Source: Rhizaria sp. SCN 62-66 (taxonomy: Eukaryota > Rhizaria, unplaced). From it: a DNA stretch of 64,000 nucleotides. Each line of letters opens with the position of its first letter. The stretch's first letter is position 1. Location of the stretch: assembly GCA_001724265.1 (NCBI GenBank), contig MEDY01000104.1:123810-187809 (forward strand), read 5' to 3'. A model generated the notes under the pieces. It had not been told where the DNA came from. It made no database searches and saw only the letters and a list, made by a program, of their open reading frames with translations. The position numbers were made by a program, and so were the translations under genes. Positions 22,001 to 33,406 of the stretch are shown in pieces.

Positions 22001-25000
22001 CGGTCAACGTCGAGCAATGGCTCGCTCAGCTCACTGCAAACATGCAGGAGACCCTGCTGGCGCTGCTCATCGACTGCGTCGCGGCCGCCAACGCGAGCAG
22101 CGGCGCCGGCGCCGGGACCGGTAGGGCGAGCGCGTTCCTGCCGATCAAGGACTTCGCAGCGTACCCCGCGCAAGTGCTGAACCTGACCGAGGCAGTGCTC
22201 TTCGCGCGCCTGATCGAGTCCGCGGTGCCCACGGCGTCGCTGCCGTCAGCCGTGGCGCAGCTGGAGCACCGGCTTGAGGCGCTGACCTCGGTCAACACGG
22301 CCGGCGACGCCGTGCTCGAGTACAAGGTCAAATCGCTCGTGCTGGATGTGATCCACTACGTCGAGGTCGCCAAGGGGCTCGTGCAGCAAAAGGTCACGGC
22401 CATCGACAGCTGGCAGTGGCAAAAGGAGATCCGCTCCTACTTGCTCACCAAGGACGGGGCCGCGCACGCCGACGCCGCGGCACTGCAGCAGCGCGCGAGC
22501 GGCAGCGGCAGCAAGCGCGTCTACGACAAGTCGCAGGTGCAGTGCGTGGTCAAGATGGTCAACGCCACCTTCGCATACACCTTCGAGTACCAGGTACGAC
22601 ATGAACAAAACACTGAATTGAAGCTTACTATATAGCTATATATAACCAATATCACACCAAGCCACCCAAATCTTTTATTTGTACAATTCATTCACATCAT
22701 GCTCTCCTTTATCTCAATTGACTTACATGTATAACCGCAATTGTCTTCTTTTTGTTTTCGCGTCGCTGTTTGTTAGGGCAACGAGGCGCGTCTGGTGCAC
22801 ACGCCGCTGACGGACAAGTGCTACCTGGTGCTGACGCAGGGCATGCACCTCGGCTACGGCGGCTCGCCCTACGGCCCCGCCGGCACGGGCAAGACCGAGA
22901 CGGTCAAGGCGCTGGGCCAGGTGCTCGGCCGCCAAGTCCTGGTCTTCAACTGCGATGAGGGGCTCGACTTCCAGTCCATGGGGCGCATCTTCGCCGGGCT
23001 TGTCAAGTCAGGCGCATGGGGCTGCTTCGACGAGTTCAACCGCCTCAAGGAGGACCAGCTGTCCGCGGTGTCGCAGCAGATCCAGGTGATCCAGACGGCC
23101 TTCAAGCGCGGCGAGAGCGAGTGCTGCCTGCTAGGCAAGCAGATCGCCGTCGACGCCAACGCCGCCATCTTCGTCACGATGAACCCGGCGTCGAAGGAGT
23201 ACGGCGGCCGCTCGAAGCTGCCGCACAACCTCAAGGAGCTGTTCCGCGCCGTTGCCATGTCCGTGCCCGACAACACGCTCATCGCGCAGGTGCTGCTCTA
23301 CGCCGAGGGCGTCGCCTCGGCCGCCAGCCTCGCCACCAAGCTCGTCGAGGTCTACACGCTGTCCAAGCAACTGCTCTCGCAGCAGATCCACTACGACTGG
23401 GGGTTGCGCGCGCTCAAGACCGTGCTCCGCCACTGCGGCACAGTCGTCCAGCGCGCCAAGCAGGCCAAGCGCACCGCCGCGGCTTTGCAGTCTAGCGCTG
23501 GCGCTGGCGCTGAGTCTACTGAGATGGTGCGGCTGAGCGCGGCCGAGGAGGCCGAGCTGCTCGTGTCGGTGCTCAAGATGAACACGCTCTCGAAGCTGAC
23601 GTTTGCGGACGCCACGCGCTTCACGCAGCTGCTCTCGGATGTCTTCCCGGGCGTCCGCGACGAGCCGCAGGTACGCGCAATTTCACATCACTGTATATTT
23701 TGAATGTTTCTCGCTTTTTATTTCTCTCATTCAAAAATACCTCATATTCTTTATTTTGCTCCCTTTTCTGTAACTTGCCCACAGTCGCACCCTGCGCTGC
23801 GCACGGCTGTGCTGGCCGTGCTGTCAGAACTGGGTCTACAGGCGACCCCGCGGCAGCTGCACAAGATTGACCAGCTCTACGAGGCCGTCTACCAGCGCAT
23901 GGGCGTCGTGCTCGTCGGGCCCTCCGGCGCGGGCAAGAGCACGATGCTGCGCGTGCTGTCGCTGGCGCTGCGCCGGATGGGCGTCGAGGTGACGCAGTAC
24001 ACGATGAACCCCAAGGCGACGGACCGCGAGCGGCTGCTGGGCCACATGGACCCCGACACGCGCGAGTGGCACGACGGCGTGCTCACCAACTCGGCCAAGA
24101 AGATCATGCAAGCCGCCGAGACGGCCGGCGCCAACGGAGGCGGCTCCGGCACCAGCACTGCGGCTGCAACCGGCAGCGGTGTGGCTGAGCAGCGGTCGTG
24201 GGTGGTGTGCGACGGTGACGTCGACCCCGAGTGGGTGGAGTCGCTCAATAGTGTGCTCGACGACAACCACTTGCTCACCATGCCCAACGGTGTACGTTCA
24301 TTGACAAGCAACAATTCTTTGACATTGTTTATTTTGATTGTGTGTTTTGATTCATGTCTTACGTTAACTTCGATCGAATTTTCAATAATTACTCTTATGT
24401 GTATGTTTTCTATTGTCTTCTATATTTCTTTTGCTTAACTACAGGCGCGCATTAAGTTCGACGACAGCGTCAACTTCATCTTCGAAACGGACTCACTGTC
24501 CTTCGCCTCCCCGGCCACGGTCTCCCGCATGGCCGTGATTTACCTCAGCGACGAAGATACCTCGCCCGAGGCCGTGGTCGACTCGTGGCTGGCTTCGCTG
24601 GCCCCCGCCGCGGCTGCCGCGCTGGCGCCCCACATGTCTCTGTTCCACCGCAGCGTCGCGCACGTGCTCACACTCGCTGCCGCGCACCCGCACTCGACTT
24701 TCGTCGTCCCCACGACCAAGCTCGGGCTGGTCGCCGCCGCGCTGAGCCAGCTGCCCGGCGCGGACACGGCCGAGCGCTTTGCGCAGGGCCTTGCGCGCGG
24801 GCTTACAGCCAACATGTACGCGCAGGCGCGCGTCGCAGTCACGCGCATCGTGTTCGAATGGGCCTCGGTCCGCGTTCCCCCGTCGCCGCACGCGCAGCAG
24901 CAGCAGAGCGGCGGCGGCATGCTCGACGCGTACATCCCGCTCCCGCGTCTAAATGCCGGTGCCGGCGCTCCCTTAGACGGCGGTGCCAGCGGCGGCGGCC

Positions 25001-28000
25001 GCGCCGAGTGGCGCCACTACGCGCCCCCCACTACCGAGGCTCTGCTTTCCGCGAGCGGCGGCGGCGGCGGGGACGGTGATCACGATGACGGCGGCTACGA
25101 CGACGGCGCCAGCGGCGACGGCGATTGCGACGGCGCGGTGCTGCTGAGCGCGGAGCGGCCGCGCATTGTGCTGACGCAGAGCATGCAGCGTGACGCCGAC
25201 ATCCTGCGCATGTGGCTCACGCAGCTCGCGCACGTTTACTTTGGTCACGCGCCGAACTCGAGCTCCACCGCGAGTGCCGACTCGAGTAACGCGAACCCCT
25301 CCGGTGTGACTGCGCCTGCTGCGGCTGCGAGCGCAGGCGCGAGCTCCGCACCCGCGAAGGCCGCAGCGCACAGCCACGCGCACAGCCACGGCCACAACGC
25401 GGGCCGCTGGCCGCCGATTGTGCTCGTGGGCCCGGAGGGCAGCGGCAAGTCGCTGCTGCTGCGCCACGTGCTTGCGCCGCTCAAGGGCGTCACTGTGGCG
25501 TATTTGCACTGCTCTGGGCAGACCAAGGCCGCGCACGTGGTCCAGAAGCTCATGGACCTCTGCACGCTTACTTCGACCGCCAACGGACGCGTACGTATCA
25601 GAACAACTCATTCTTTGATCAATGGATTGAATTGCTAATGTATTTTGAATTGATGATATGAATTTTGTCCTTAAAAACAAATTGCTTACTTTTAATATCA
25701 TATGTTATCTGCCTTGCTTAACACTGCAGGTTTTGCGCCCCAAGGACGGCGGCGAGCGCGTGGTCCTGGTGCTCAAGGACGTGAACCTGCCCAAGCCGGA
25801 CGCATACGCGACGATCCAGCTGGTATCTTTCTTGGAGCAGCTGATCACGCACGGCGGCTTCTACGACGACGCGCTCGAGTGGGTGCGCGTCGAGGCCGTC
25901 CAGGTCGTCGCCGTCATGAACCCGTCCTCGACCGTCGGCCGGCACCCGCTGTCGACGCGCTTCACTGCCAATGTGCGCGTGCTCGCCGTCGATGCGCCCT
26001 CGCACGCGCAGCTGCTCTCTGTCTACAGCGCCTACGCCTACGCGCTTTGCAACACGCCCAACTGGCTCGTCGTCAACGCCAGCGCCAATGGCGACGTCGA
26101 TGCGGCGTCGCTCGAGTACTCGACCCCGCCGTCGCAGCAGCACGTGGCGCAGCTCGACTGGCGCTCGCCGGCCGCCGCGGTCACGCTCGCGACATGCATG
26201 GTCGAGCTCTTCGCCAAGGCCACGGCCGCGTTTCCGCCGCAGCAGCACCGCCACTACCTGCGCTGCGCGCGCCACCTGACGGCGCTCGTGTGCGGCCTGC
26301 TGCGCTATCCGGCCGTGACGCCCCGCTCGCTGCCCGCCGTATTCGCCTACGAGGCGCAGCGGCTGTTCCGCGACCACCTCGCGGACGAGCCCAGCCGCGC
26401 CAAGTTCGACTCGATCTTGGCGGGCATCGTGCAGGCGCGGCTCGGCGGCGCCGTCGTCAATTTCGGCAGTGCGGTCCGCAGCAGCATGGTCGATCCCCTG
26501 CTCGCGGCCACCTCCGCCGCCGCTAGCAGCGGCGCCACTGGCGCTGGCGGCGATTCGGCTGCGCTGGACTCGGCCGACGAGGCGGGCCCCGCGCTGGAAC
26601 TGGTGGCGCTGCCCGACTTTACCGAGGCCATGGCCAGCGCGCTCTACACGTATCAGCGCGACTCGCAGTCGGTGTCACTGGCGCTGTTCCCCGAGGTGCT
26701 GCAGCACCTGGCGCACATTGAGCAGACGTTGTCCGCGCCCGGCGGCTCGCTGCTGCTGGCCGGTGACTCGGGCGTCGGCCGCCGCGCGTGCGTTGCGCTT
26801 GTCTGTCAGCAGCTCAACTACCACGTGCACGCGCCAGCCGCCTCGGCGCGCGGCGCCAGCGTCAAGGGCTTCCGCACGGAGCTCAAGGAGCTGGTCCGCC
26901 TCGCGGGCGCCGAGGCGCGCGGCGTGTGCCTGCTGCTCGAGGACCACCTGCTGGTCGACGAGCGCGTGCTGGAGGACGTCAACAGCCTGCTCTCGGCGGG
27001 CGAGGTGCCAGGGCTGTTCACGGCGCCCGAGATGGAGGCGCTATGGTCCCCCGTCCGCGAGGACTTCAAGTCGCGCCCGCGCGGCTGCCGCTCCGTGTCG
27101 GAGTTCTTCGCGGCCCGCGTGCGTGCGAACCTGCACGTGGCACTGTGCCTGACGCCCGCGCACCCGCGCTTCCGCGCGCGCGTCGAGGGCAACCCCGCGC
27201 TCGTATCACGCTGCAAGACGGTCTGGATGGGCGCCTGGGGCGGCGAGGGCATGCGCGCCATGCCTGCTCTGCACCTGCAGGCCGTCACCAGCATCATCGA
27301 CCAGGAGCTCAACGCCAAACAGGGCGCGGCCCCCGCCGCGGCCGCAGCCAGTGCGGCAAACAAGCGTGACGGCGAGCACCTCCTGCGTCTGGTGCAGTAC
27401 GTCCACACCTCGCGCACCAGCGGTGCTAATGCATCCGCCGATTCTGGCGCCAGCGACGCCAGCAGCAGCGGCGCGTCGCCGGCCAAGTACGTGGCGTTCC
27501 TGACGCTGTACGCGTCGATGTTCGAGCGCAAGCGGACGACGCTGACGGAGAAGCGGACGCGGCTGCAGACGGGTCTAACGAAGCTGACCGAGGCCGCGAC
27601 CACGGTCAACGAGCTGACGCAGCAGGCGCAGCTGCAGCAGCAGCAGGTCGCCGCCAAGCAGGCCGAGGCCGACGCCGCACTGGAGGAGATCACGACGCGC
27701 ATGCAGACGGTCGCGGAGCGGCAGCGCGAGGCCGCACAGCTGAAGGAGCATCTGACTGGGGAGGAGAGCAAGATCGAGGGCAAGAAGGCCGTCATCGAGA
27801 GCGAGCTCCGCGACATTATGCCGATCCTGCAAGCCGCGCAGGCCGCCGTCGGGACGATCCAAAAGGACCACCTAAACGAAATCAGGGCCTATCAGATGCC
27901 GCCCAAGGCCGTCTCGCACGTGCTCGGCGCAGTGCTCACGCTCATGGGCGTACAGGTACGCAAATATTTCAAGAGTATCAAATTTTGTCGCTAATTTTGT

Positions 28001-31000
28001 ATACGAATCAAATCTCACCATGCTTATCATTTATCTTGAACCGCATTTTTCTCCTTATTGTACTGCCATAATGTAATCCTAGGACCTCACATGGGCGAGC
28101 ATGCGCAAAACGTTTGCTGACCCGTCGATCAAGGACTCGATCATGCGTTTCGACGGTGCCAAGGTCACCAAGGACATTCGTAACAAGGTCAAGAAGCTCA
28201 TCGAGACCAACGCTGAGTCTTTCGAGCCGGCGCGCATCCAGTCCGTCTCCAAGGCCGCCGCGCCCCTCGCGCAGTGGGTCCGCGCTCAGGTATGGATCAC
28301 AATCAAAACAAGGAAATCTCTATGATGTGTAACTCTCTGATTATGAAATCTAAATCACATTCGCGCTTATGTTTAAGTTTACACGTCATCGATTTCCAGA
28401 ATCCCAAGCTAACATCATTGCCACCTTTGTTTATGTTTCATCCTCTCAGGTCGAGTACTCGACGGTGCTGGACACGGTCGGCCCCAAGAAGGCCGAGTTT
28501 GAGCACGCTAACGCGCAGCTTGAGTCGGCGCGCTCGCGCCTCGCGCAGTGCGGCGAGGACCTGGCGCGCATGGAGACCGAGGTCAAGACGCTCAAGAAGA
28601 CCTTCGGCAAGACGACCTCGGAGGCCGAGGCGCTCAAGATCGGACTGGTCAAGATCACGGCCACGGTGACCGCCGCGCAGAGCCTGCTGGGCAAGCTCTC
28701 GGGCGAGCACGAGCGCTGGGTGGCACAGGTGCGGCAGCTGAGCGGCGCGCTGGTCGCGCTGCCTTACAGCACGCTGCTGGGCGCTGGCTTCGTCGCCTAT
28801 TTGGGCGGCGAGGACGAGCGTGTGCGCCAGGCCGTGCTCGACGACTGGCGCGGCAAGTGCGGGCTTAAGAAGGCGGACTTCCTCTCGTTCATCACCAACG
28901 AGGCCGAGATGCTGCAGTGGCGCGAGCAGGGGCTGGCCGCCGACACGCTGTCGATGCAGAACGCCGCGATCATCCTCAACTCGCACGGCACCGTGCCGTT
29001 CATCATCGATCCCTCAGCGACGGCCACCGCGTGGCTCACCAAGGCGCTTGCCGCCGAGGCCAACAGCGCCAGCTCTAGCACGAACACTAACTCTGGCGCT
29101 AATGCCGGCGCAGCTGTTGCTGCTGGTGCTGCTGCTGGCGGTAAGAACGCGAAGACTGAGGTGGTCACCGTGACTCTGCAATCGGAGCGCTTCCAGACGG
29201 CGCTGGAGCTTGCGGTGCGTTTCGGCAAGACGCTGATCGTGAACGAAGTGGACCGTATCCCGCCGATGCTGTACCCGCTGCTGCGCAAGGACATCAAGAA
29301 GCAGGGCATGCGCCAGACGGTGCAGATCGGCGACAAGGTCGTCGACTACAACAGCGAGTTCAGGCTCTTCATGTTCACGCGCGACGCCATCCAGACCAGC
29401 TCCAACGTTGGCGGCAGCGCTGTCGGCGGCGCGGGCGCTGCCGTCTCGCCCAGCGGCTCCGGCTCCGGCCAGATCCCGGTGGACATCGTCAACTACCTGA
29501 CTGTGGTGAACTTTACGGTTACGCGCTCAGGGCTCGAGGACCAGCTGCTCGCGCTCACGGTCAACAACGAGTTCCCGTCGCTGGAGCAACGCAAGAGCGC
29601 GCTACTGGCCGAGGAGGAGCAGTGCAAGGTGCAGCTGGACCAGCTGGAGCAGCAACTGCTCGAGGAGCTGGGCAAGTCCCAGGGCAACATCCTTGACAAC
29701 ACCGAGCTCATCGCGCGGCTCGACGCGACCAAGAGCCAGGCCGTGGCCATCGCCGACTCACTGGCCAAGGGCCAGGCGCTGCAGGCGCAGCTCACGGCGC
29801 AGCGCGAGGCCTACCGCTCCGTTGCAGTGCTGGGCTCGGTGCTGTACTTCGCCGTGGCAGGGCTCAGCGCGGTCAACTGCATGTACCAGTTCTCGCTGCC
29901 CAGCTTCCTGGCGCTCTTCCGGGCCACGCTGCAGATGTACAACAAGCACCGCGGGCGCACCGGCGACGCCAACGCCAGCGCTGGCGCTGAGAGAGGCTCG
30001 GCCGAAAGCGGCGGGAGCAACGACGCCGACGCGCTGGCCGCGGTGACGTGGCTGCCGACAGCGCTCAAGCGCAAGGTCTACAACGACGTCTCGCGCGGGC
30101 TGCTCAAGCAGGACTGGCCGGTGCTGGCGCTGCTGCTGGCGCGCGCAGTGCGCCCCGGGCTCTGCACCGAGCAGGAGTGGGGCACCTTCACCGGCGCAAC
30201 CCTCGCCAACACCGCCAGTAGTGCTGGCGCTAACACCGGTAGCGACGAACAGCAGATGTTGCTGCAGCAGCAGCAGGTGCAGGTGCCGCAGTGGGTTAGC
30301 AGCGACCGCATTGCGGCCACGCGCACGCTGCTGACCGCGCTGCCGCAGCTCGCCGGGCTGCTGCGCCTCAGTGACGTGCAGATCTGGGGGCCCTGGGCCC
30401 AGTCGCCGACGCCCGAGGAGTCTTTCCCGCTGCCCATCTCCGCGACCGCCAACGCCGGCAGCGCGGGCGGCGGCGGCGGCATTGTGGGCATCGAGAGCGC
30501 GGTGTCGCAGTCGGTGACGCTGTTCCACCGCCTGCTGCTGCTGCAGGCGACGCGGCCCGACCGCCTCGTCCCCGCTGTCGCTGCGCTCGCCGCCGCAGTG
30601 CTCGAGGTCACTGGCGGCCTGGCCCCGCCCTCGCTGGCGCTCGGTGAGGTGACCGCGGAGGCCGGCCCCGCGCAACCCGTGCTGTTTGTCACCACGGCCG
30701 GCGCGGACCCCAGCGTCGAGATCGAGGAGTACGCCTCCAAGGCCCTCGCGACCAGCGCGGGCAACGCCAATAACGGCGGCGCGAGTGCCGCGGGCGCACT
30801 GGTGCAGATTGCGCTCGGTTCCGGCCAGACCAACGCCGCGCTGGACGCCGTGACCGCGGCAGCGCGCACCGGCGGCTGGGTGCTGCTCAAGAACCTCCAC
30901 CTGGTCGCGGCCTGGCTGCCCGTGCTGGAGAAGGCCGTCAACAGCCTCACACCGCACGCCAGCTTCCGCCTCTTCTTCACCACGGAGGAGCACCCCGCGT

Positions 31001-32841
31001 TCCCGCCGCTATTGCTGCAGCAGTCGCTCAAGATCTCCTTCGAGGCGCCGCCCGGCGTTAAGGCCAACATGCTGCGCACGCTCGAGAGCTGGGACAGCGG
31101 CTACCTCGCCGCGGGATCGCTCGCGCGCGCGCAGCTGCTGTTCCTGCTTGCCTACTTTCACGCTATCGTGCAGGAGCGCCGCAACTACCTGCCGCAGGGC
31201 TGGACCAAGTTCTACGAGTTCTCGACCTCGGATGCGCGCGCCGCCGCCGACACCATCGACCAGCTGTTCGCCGACAGCGGCAAGCTCAAGGCGCTGCTCG
31301 CGTCAGGTTCCGTCGCGCCCGACGCGGCGGTGCTCAAGGCGCTCAAGGAGGTCGCGCCCGCACAGGTCGAGTGGAACGTGCTGTGGGGGCTCCTGCGCTT
31401 TGCCGTCTACGGCGGCCGCGTCGACTGCGAGCAGGACGTGCGCATCGTCGCAACCTTCCTCCGCAAGCTCTTCGCCGCCGACGTCCTCTCCGACTCGGCC
31501 GCGGCCGCCCCGCGCCGCCGCGTGTTCCCGGGCCCGGAGCTGCCGCGCACGACAGCCAAGCACGAGTACCTCGCCCTTGTCCGTTCGCTGCCAGACACAG
31601 ACTCGCCCGCGTCGCTCGACCTGCCGCCCAACGTGCAGCTCGAGGCCTCCCGCGCCAGTGCGCTGTACCTCGCGCAGCAGCTGCGCCGTATCCTCGTCTC
31701 CTCCGCCGCCTCCACGGCCGAGGGCGGCGCGGGCTTCTCGCGCGCGCTCTGGACCCAGCGCCTCGGCCCCGTCGTCCAGGGCTGGCGCGCCGGGCTCGCC
31801 GCCGCCATCGCGTCATGCCCCGCGCTCGCGAGCGTAAACAGCGGCAACAGTGTCGCTCCCGCCAGCGGCGGCGCAGGCGTGAGCGGCAACTTCGTGATGC
31901 CGAGCCTGCGGACCAAGCCCGAGGACTGGTCGCCGCTGGAGGCCTTCGTGCAACTGGAGGCCGCCAGCGCCGCTGCCATCGTGACTACAGTCAGTACCAG
32001 CGTCGCGCGTCTCGAGGGGCTGCTGTTTGGCGCCGCGCTGCTGACGCCGGAGCTGCAGTCCGAGGGTGCGACGCTGATGCGCGACGCCGTGCCCGCGGCC
32101 TGGTTCTGCCCGCAGGTCGCAAGCACCGGCAAGTGGCGTCCCGAGACGCCCGCGGCCTTCATCCGCCAGCTGCTGGCCCGCGCCGCGGCCGTCGCGACCA
32201 TGATCGCCACGCTGACCAGCGCGCCGCCCGCGCAGCCGGGCGCTGCGGCGACAAGCCCCGCGGTGCTGGCGCTTCTGTCGCGGCCCGTGCCGCTGGCGCT
32301 GACCTTCCGCCCCAACGCCTTCCTCAACGCGCTGCGGCAGGAGACGGCGCGCCGCACGCGCGTGCCGCTCGACGGGCTCAAACTCGTCCTCACCTTCGAC
32401 GCCGCGCTCCTGCCCGCGGACGGCAACGCGCCGTTCGCGGCGACGGTGACGGGCATGCTGGCGCAGGGCGCTGCAGTGGCCGCGATCAACCCGGCCAACG
32501 GCGCGCTCGCTGCCGTGCCTAACAGCGCCTACGCCGCCATGATTCCGAACGGCACAGGCGGTGCGTTCAACGCCAATGCTCTGTTCGGCCTGGCGGACCC
32601 GTCCCCGACCGCGCCCGCGTCGTCCCCGCTGCCCGCGTGTCTGCTGGCGTTCGTGCCCACGGCGGCCGCGGACCCGTACCCGCTCACTGCGGCCGGCGCC
32701 AACGCCGTGCCCGCCGTGGCGATGGTCGTGTACGTCAACGGCGAGCGCGAGGAGTCGCTTGCGCAGGTCAAGGTGCCGTGCGGGACCAAGGTCCCCAAGT
32801 GCATCCTCAGCGGCGCTGCGCTGCTGCTGTCCCAGGAGTAA
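16056..32841 (+). CDS. DYNC2H1: Cytoplasmic dynein-2 heavy chain (retrograde IFT motor)
   Basis: Ten exons: 16056-17350, 17548-19917, 20059-20421, 20556-22593, 22777-23670, 23785-24291, 24445-25590, 25730-27955, 28083-28289 and 28450-32841 (TAA), giving 5145 aa. Introns 1-3 are phase 2 and introns 4-9 are phase 0; every junction keeps the frame. The motor moves IFT trains from the ciliary tip to the base. AAA1 P-loop GPAGTGKTET has Lys about 2061, with Walker B CFDEFNR near 2107. AAA2 GPSGAGKST has Lys about 2371. AAA3 GPEGSGKS has Lys about 2824. AAA4 is degenerate, AGDSGVGRR, with Arg about 3222 in place of Lys. The motif MPNG-ARIKFDD ... ASPATVSRMAVIYLS, split across intron 6, and the C-terminus FLNALRQETARR ... 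VPCGTKVPKC are dynein-2-like rather than dynein-1 or axonemal. Stalk coiled coils flank the microtubule-binding domain, which is encoded almost alone by exon 9. Known DYNC2H1 proteins are about 4300 aa; the surplus is Ala/Ser/Gly inserts. Confidence 0.97.
28083..28289 (+). other. DYNC2H1: Exon encoding the dynein-2 microtubule-binding domain
   Basis: This 207-bp exon (69 codons, residues about 3614-3682) is bounded by phase-0 introns on both sides. It reads DLTWASMRKTFADPSIKD ... IRNKVKKLIE ... AAAPLAQWVRAQ, which corresponds to the stalk-tip microtubule-binding domain between coiled coil 1 (end of exon 8) and coiled coil 2 (start of exon 10). Confidence 0.85.
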
Positions 32842-33406
32842 GGAGAAAGCAAGAGACGCGTCACTATTATTATTTACAATATTAAGTTTGCTGATAGATT
32901 CATGTGTGGTGATTGTTATAATACGATTTGTTTATGTAATTACGTAGAAGAAAATCAATACAATGCTTCAAGTTATTATTCATTTGTACAAATGTTCATG
33001 AACAGTCCCACAAGCGTCGCTGACTCAGGAGGAAGCACTTACGATGCGGAATGAAGATCAATTCTATATGCACTGATAAGATTCTCCTGTTAGCATCACT
33101 TTCATATTTGTATTACAATGGCCTGATTGTTTTGTAAAATCACATTTACTCACGTGAAAAAATGCATTGTGTTCCTCAATCTTCTTACTTAAAGCGACCA
33201 GACTAATGCTATGTCTGTTTTGCTTTTTGTTCTTGCTTTGTTTTCTTGTAGTTATGGTTGCCATAGGTATCTACTACCTATGACGCTTTAACTTACACAA
33301 AGAAAGCAATAACGTAGACTTAAGTGTGAAAAATTTCTTAAGCAGGCTAAAGATGCACTTTCTTTAAGTTGTAACTCTTGCAAGCTCACAGTCACTGGTT
33401 CCTTGT
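32842..33406. other. Convergent intergenic region after DYNC2H1
   Basis: AT-rich DNA separating the 3' ends of the dynein-2 and Mad3-like genes. Only very short ORFs are present. No RNA gene or repeat was recognised. Confidence 0.45.

Noticed and set aside
20881-22173. 430-codon minus-strand ORF opposite the dynein-2 gene
   Set aside because: It mirrors conserved dynein exon 4. Its length reflects the scarcity of AT-rich stop codons in GC-rich DNA. The same applies to 16272-17417, 18086-19342 and 29758-30993 on the minus strand.
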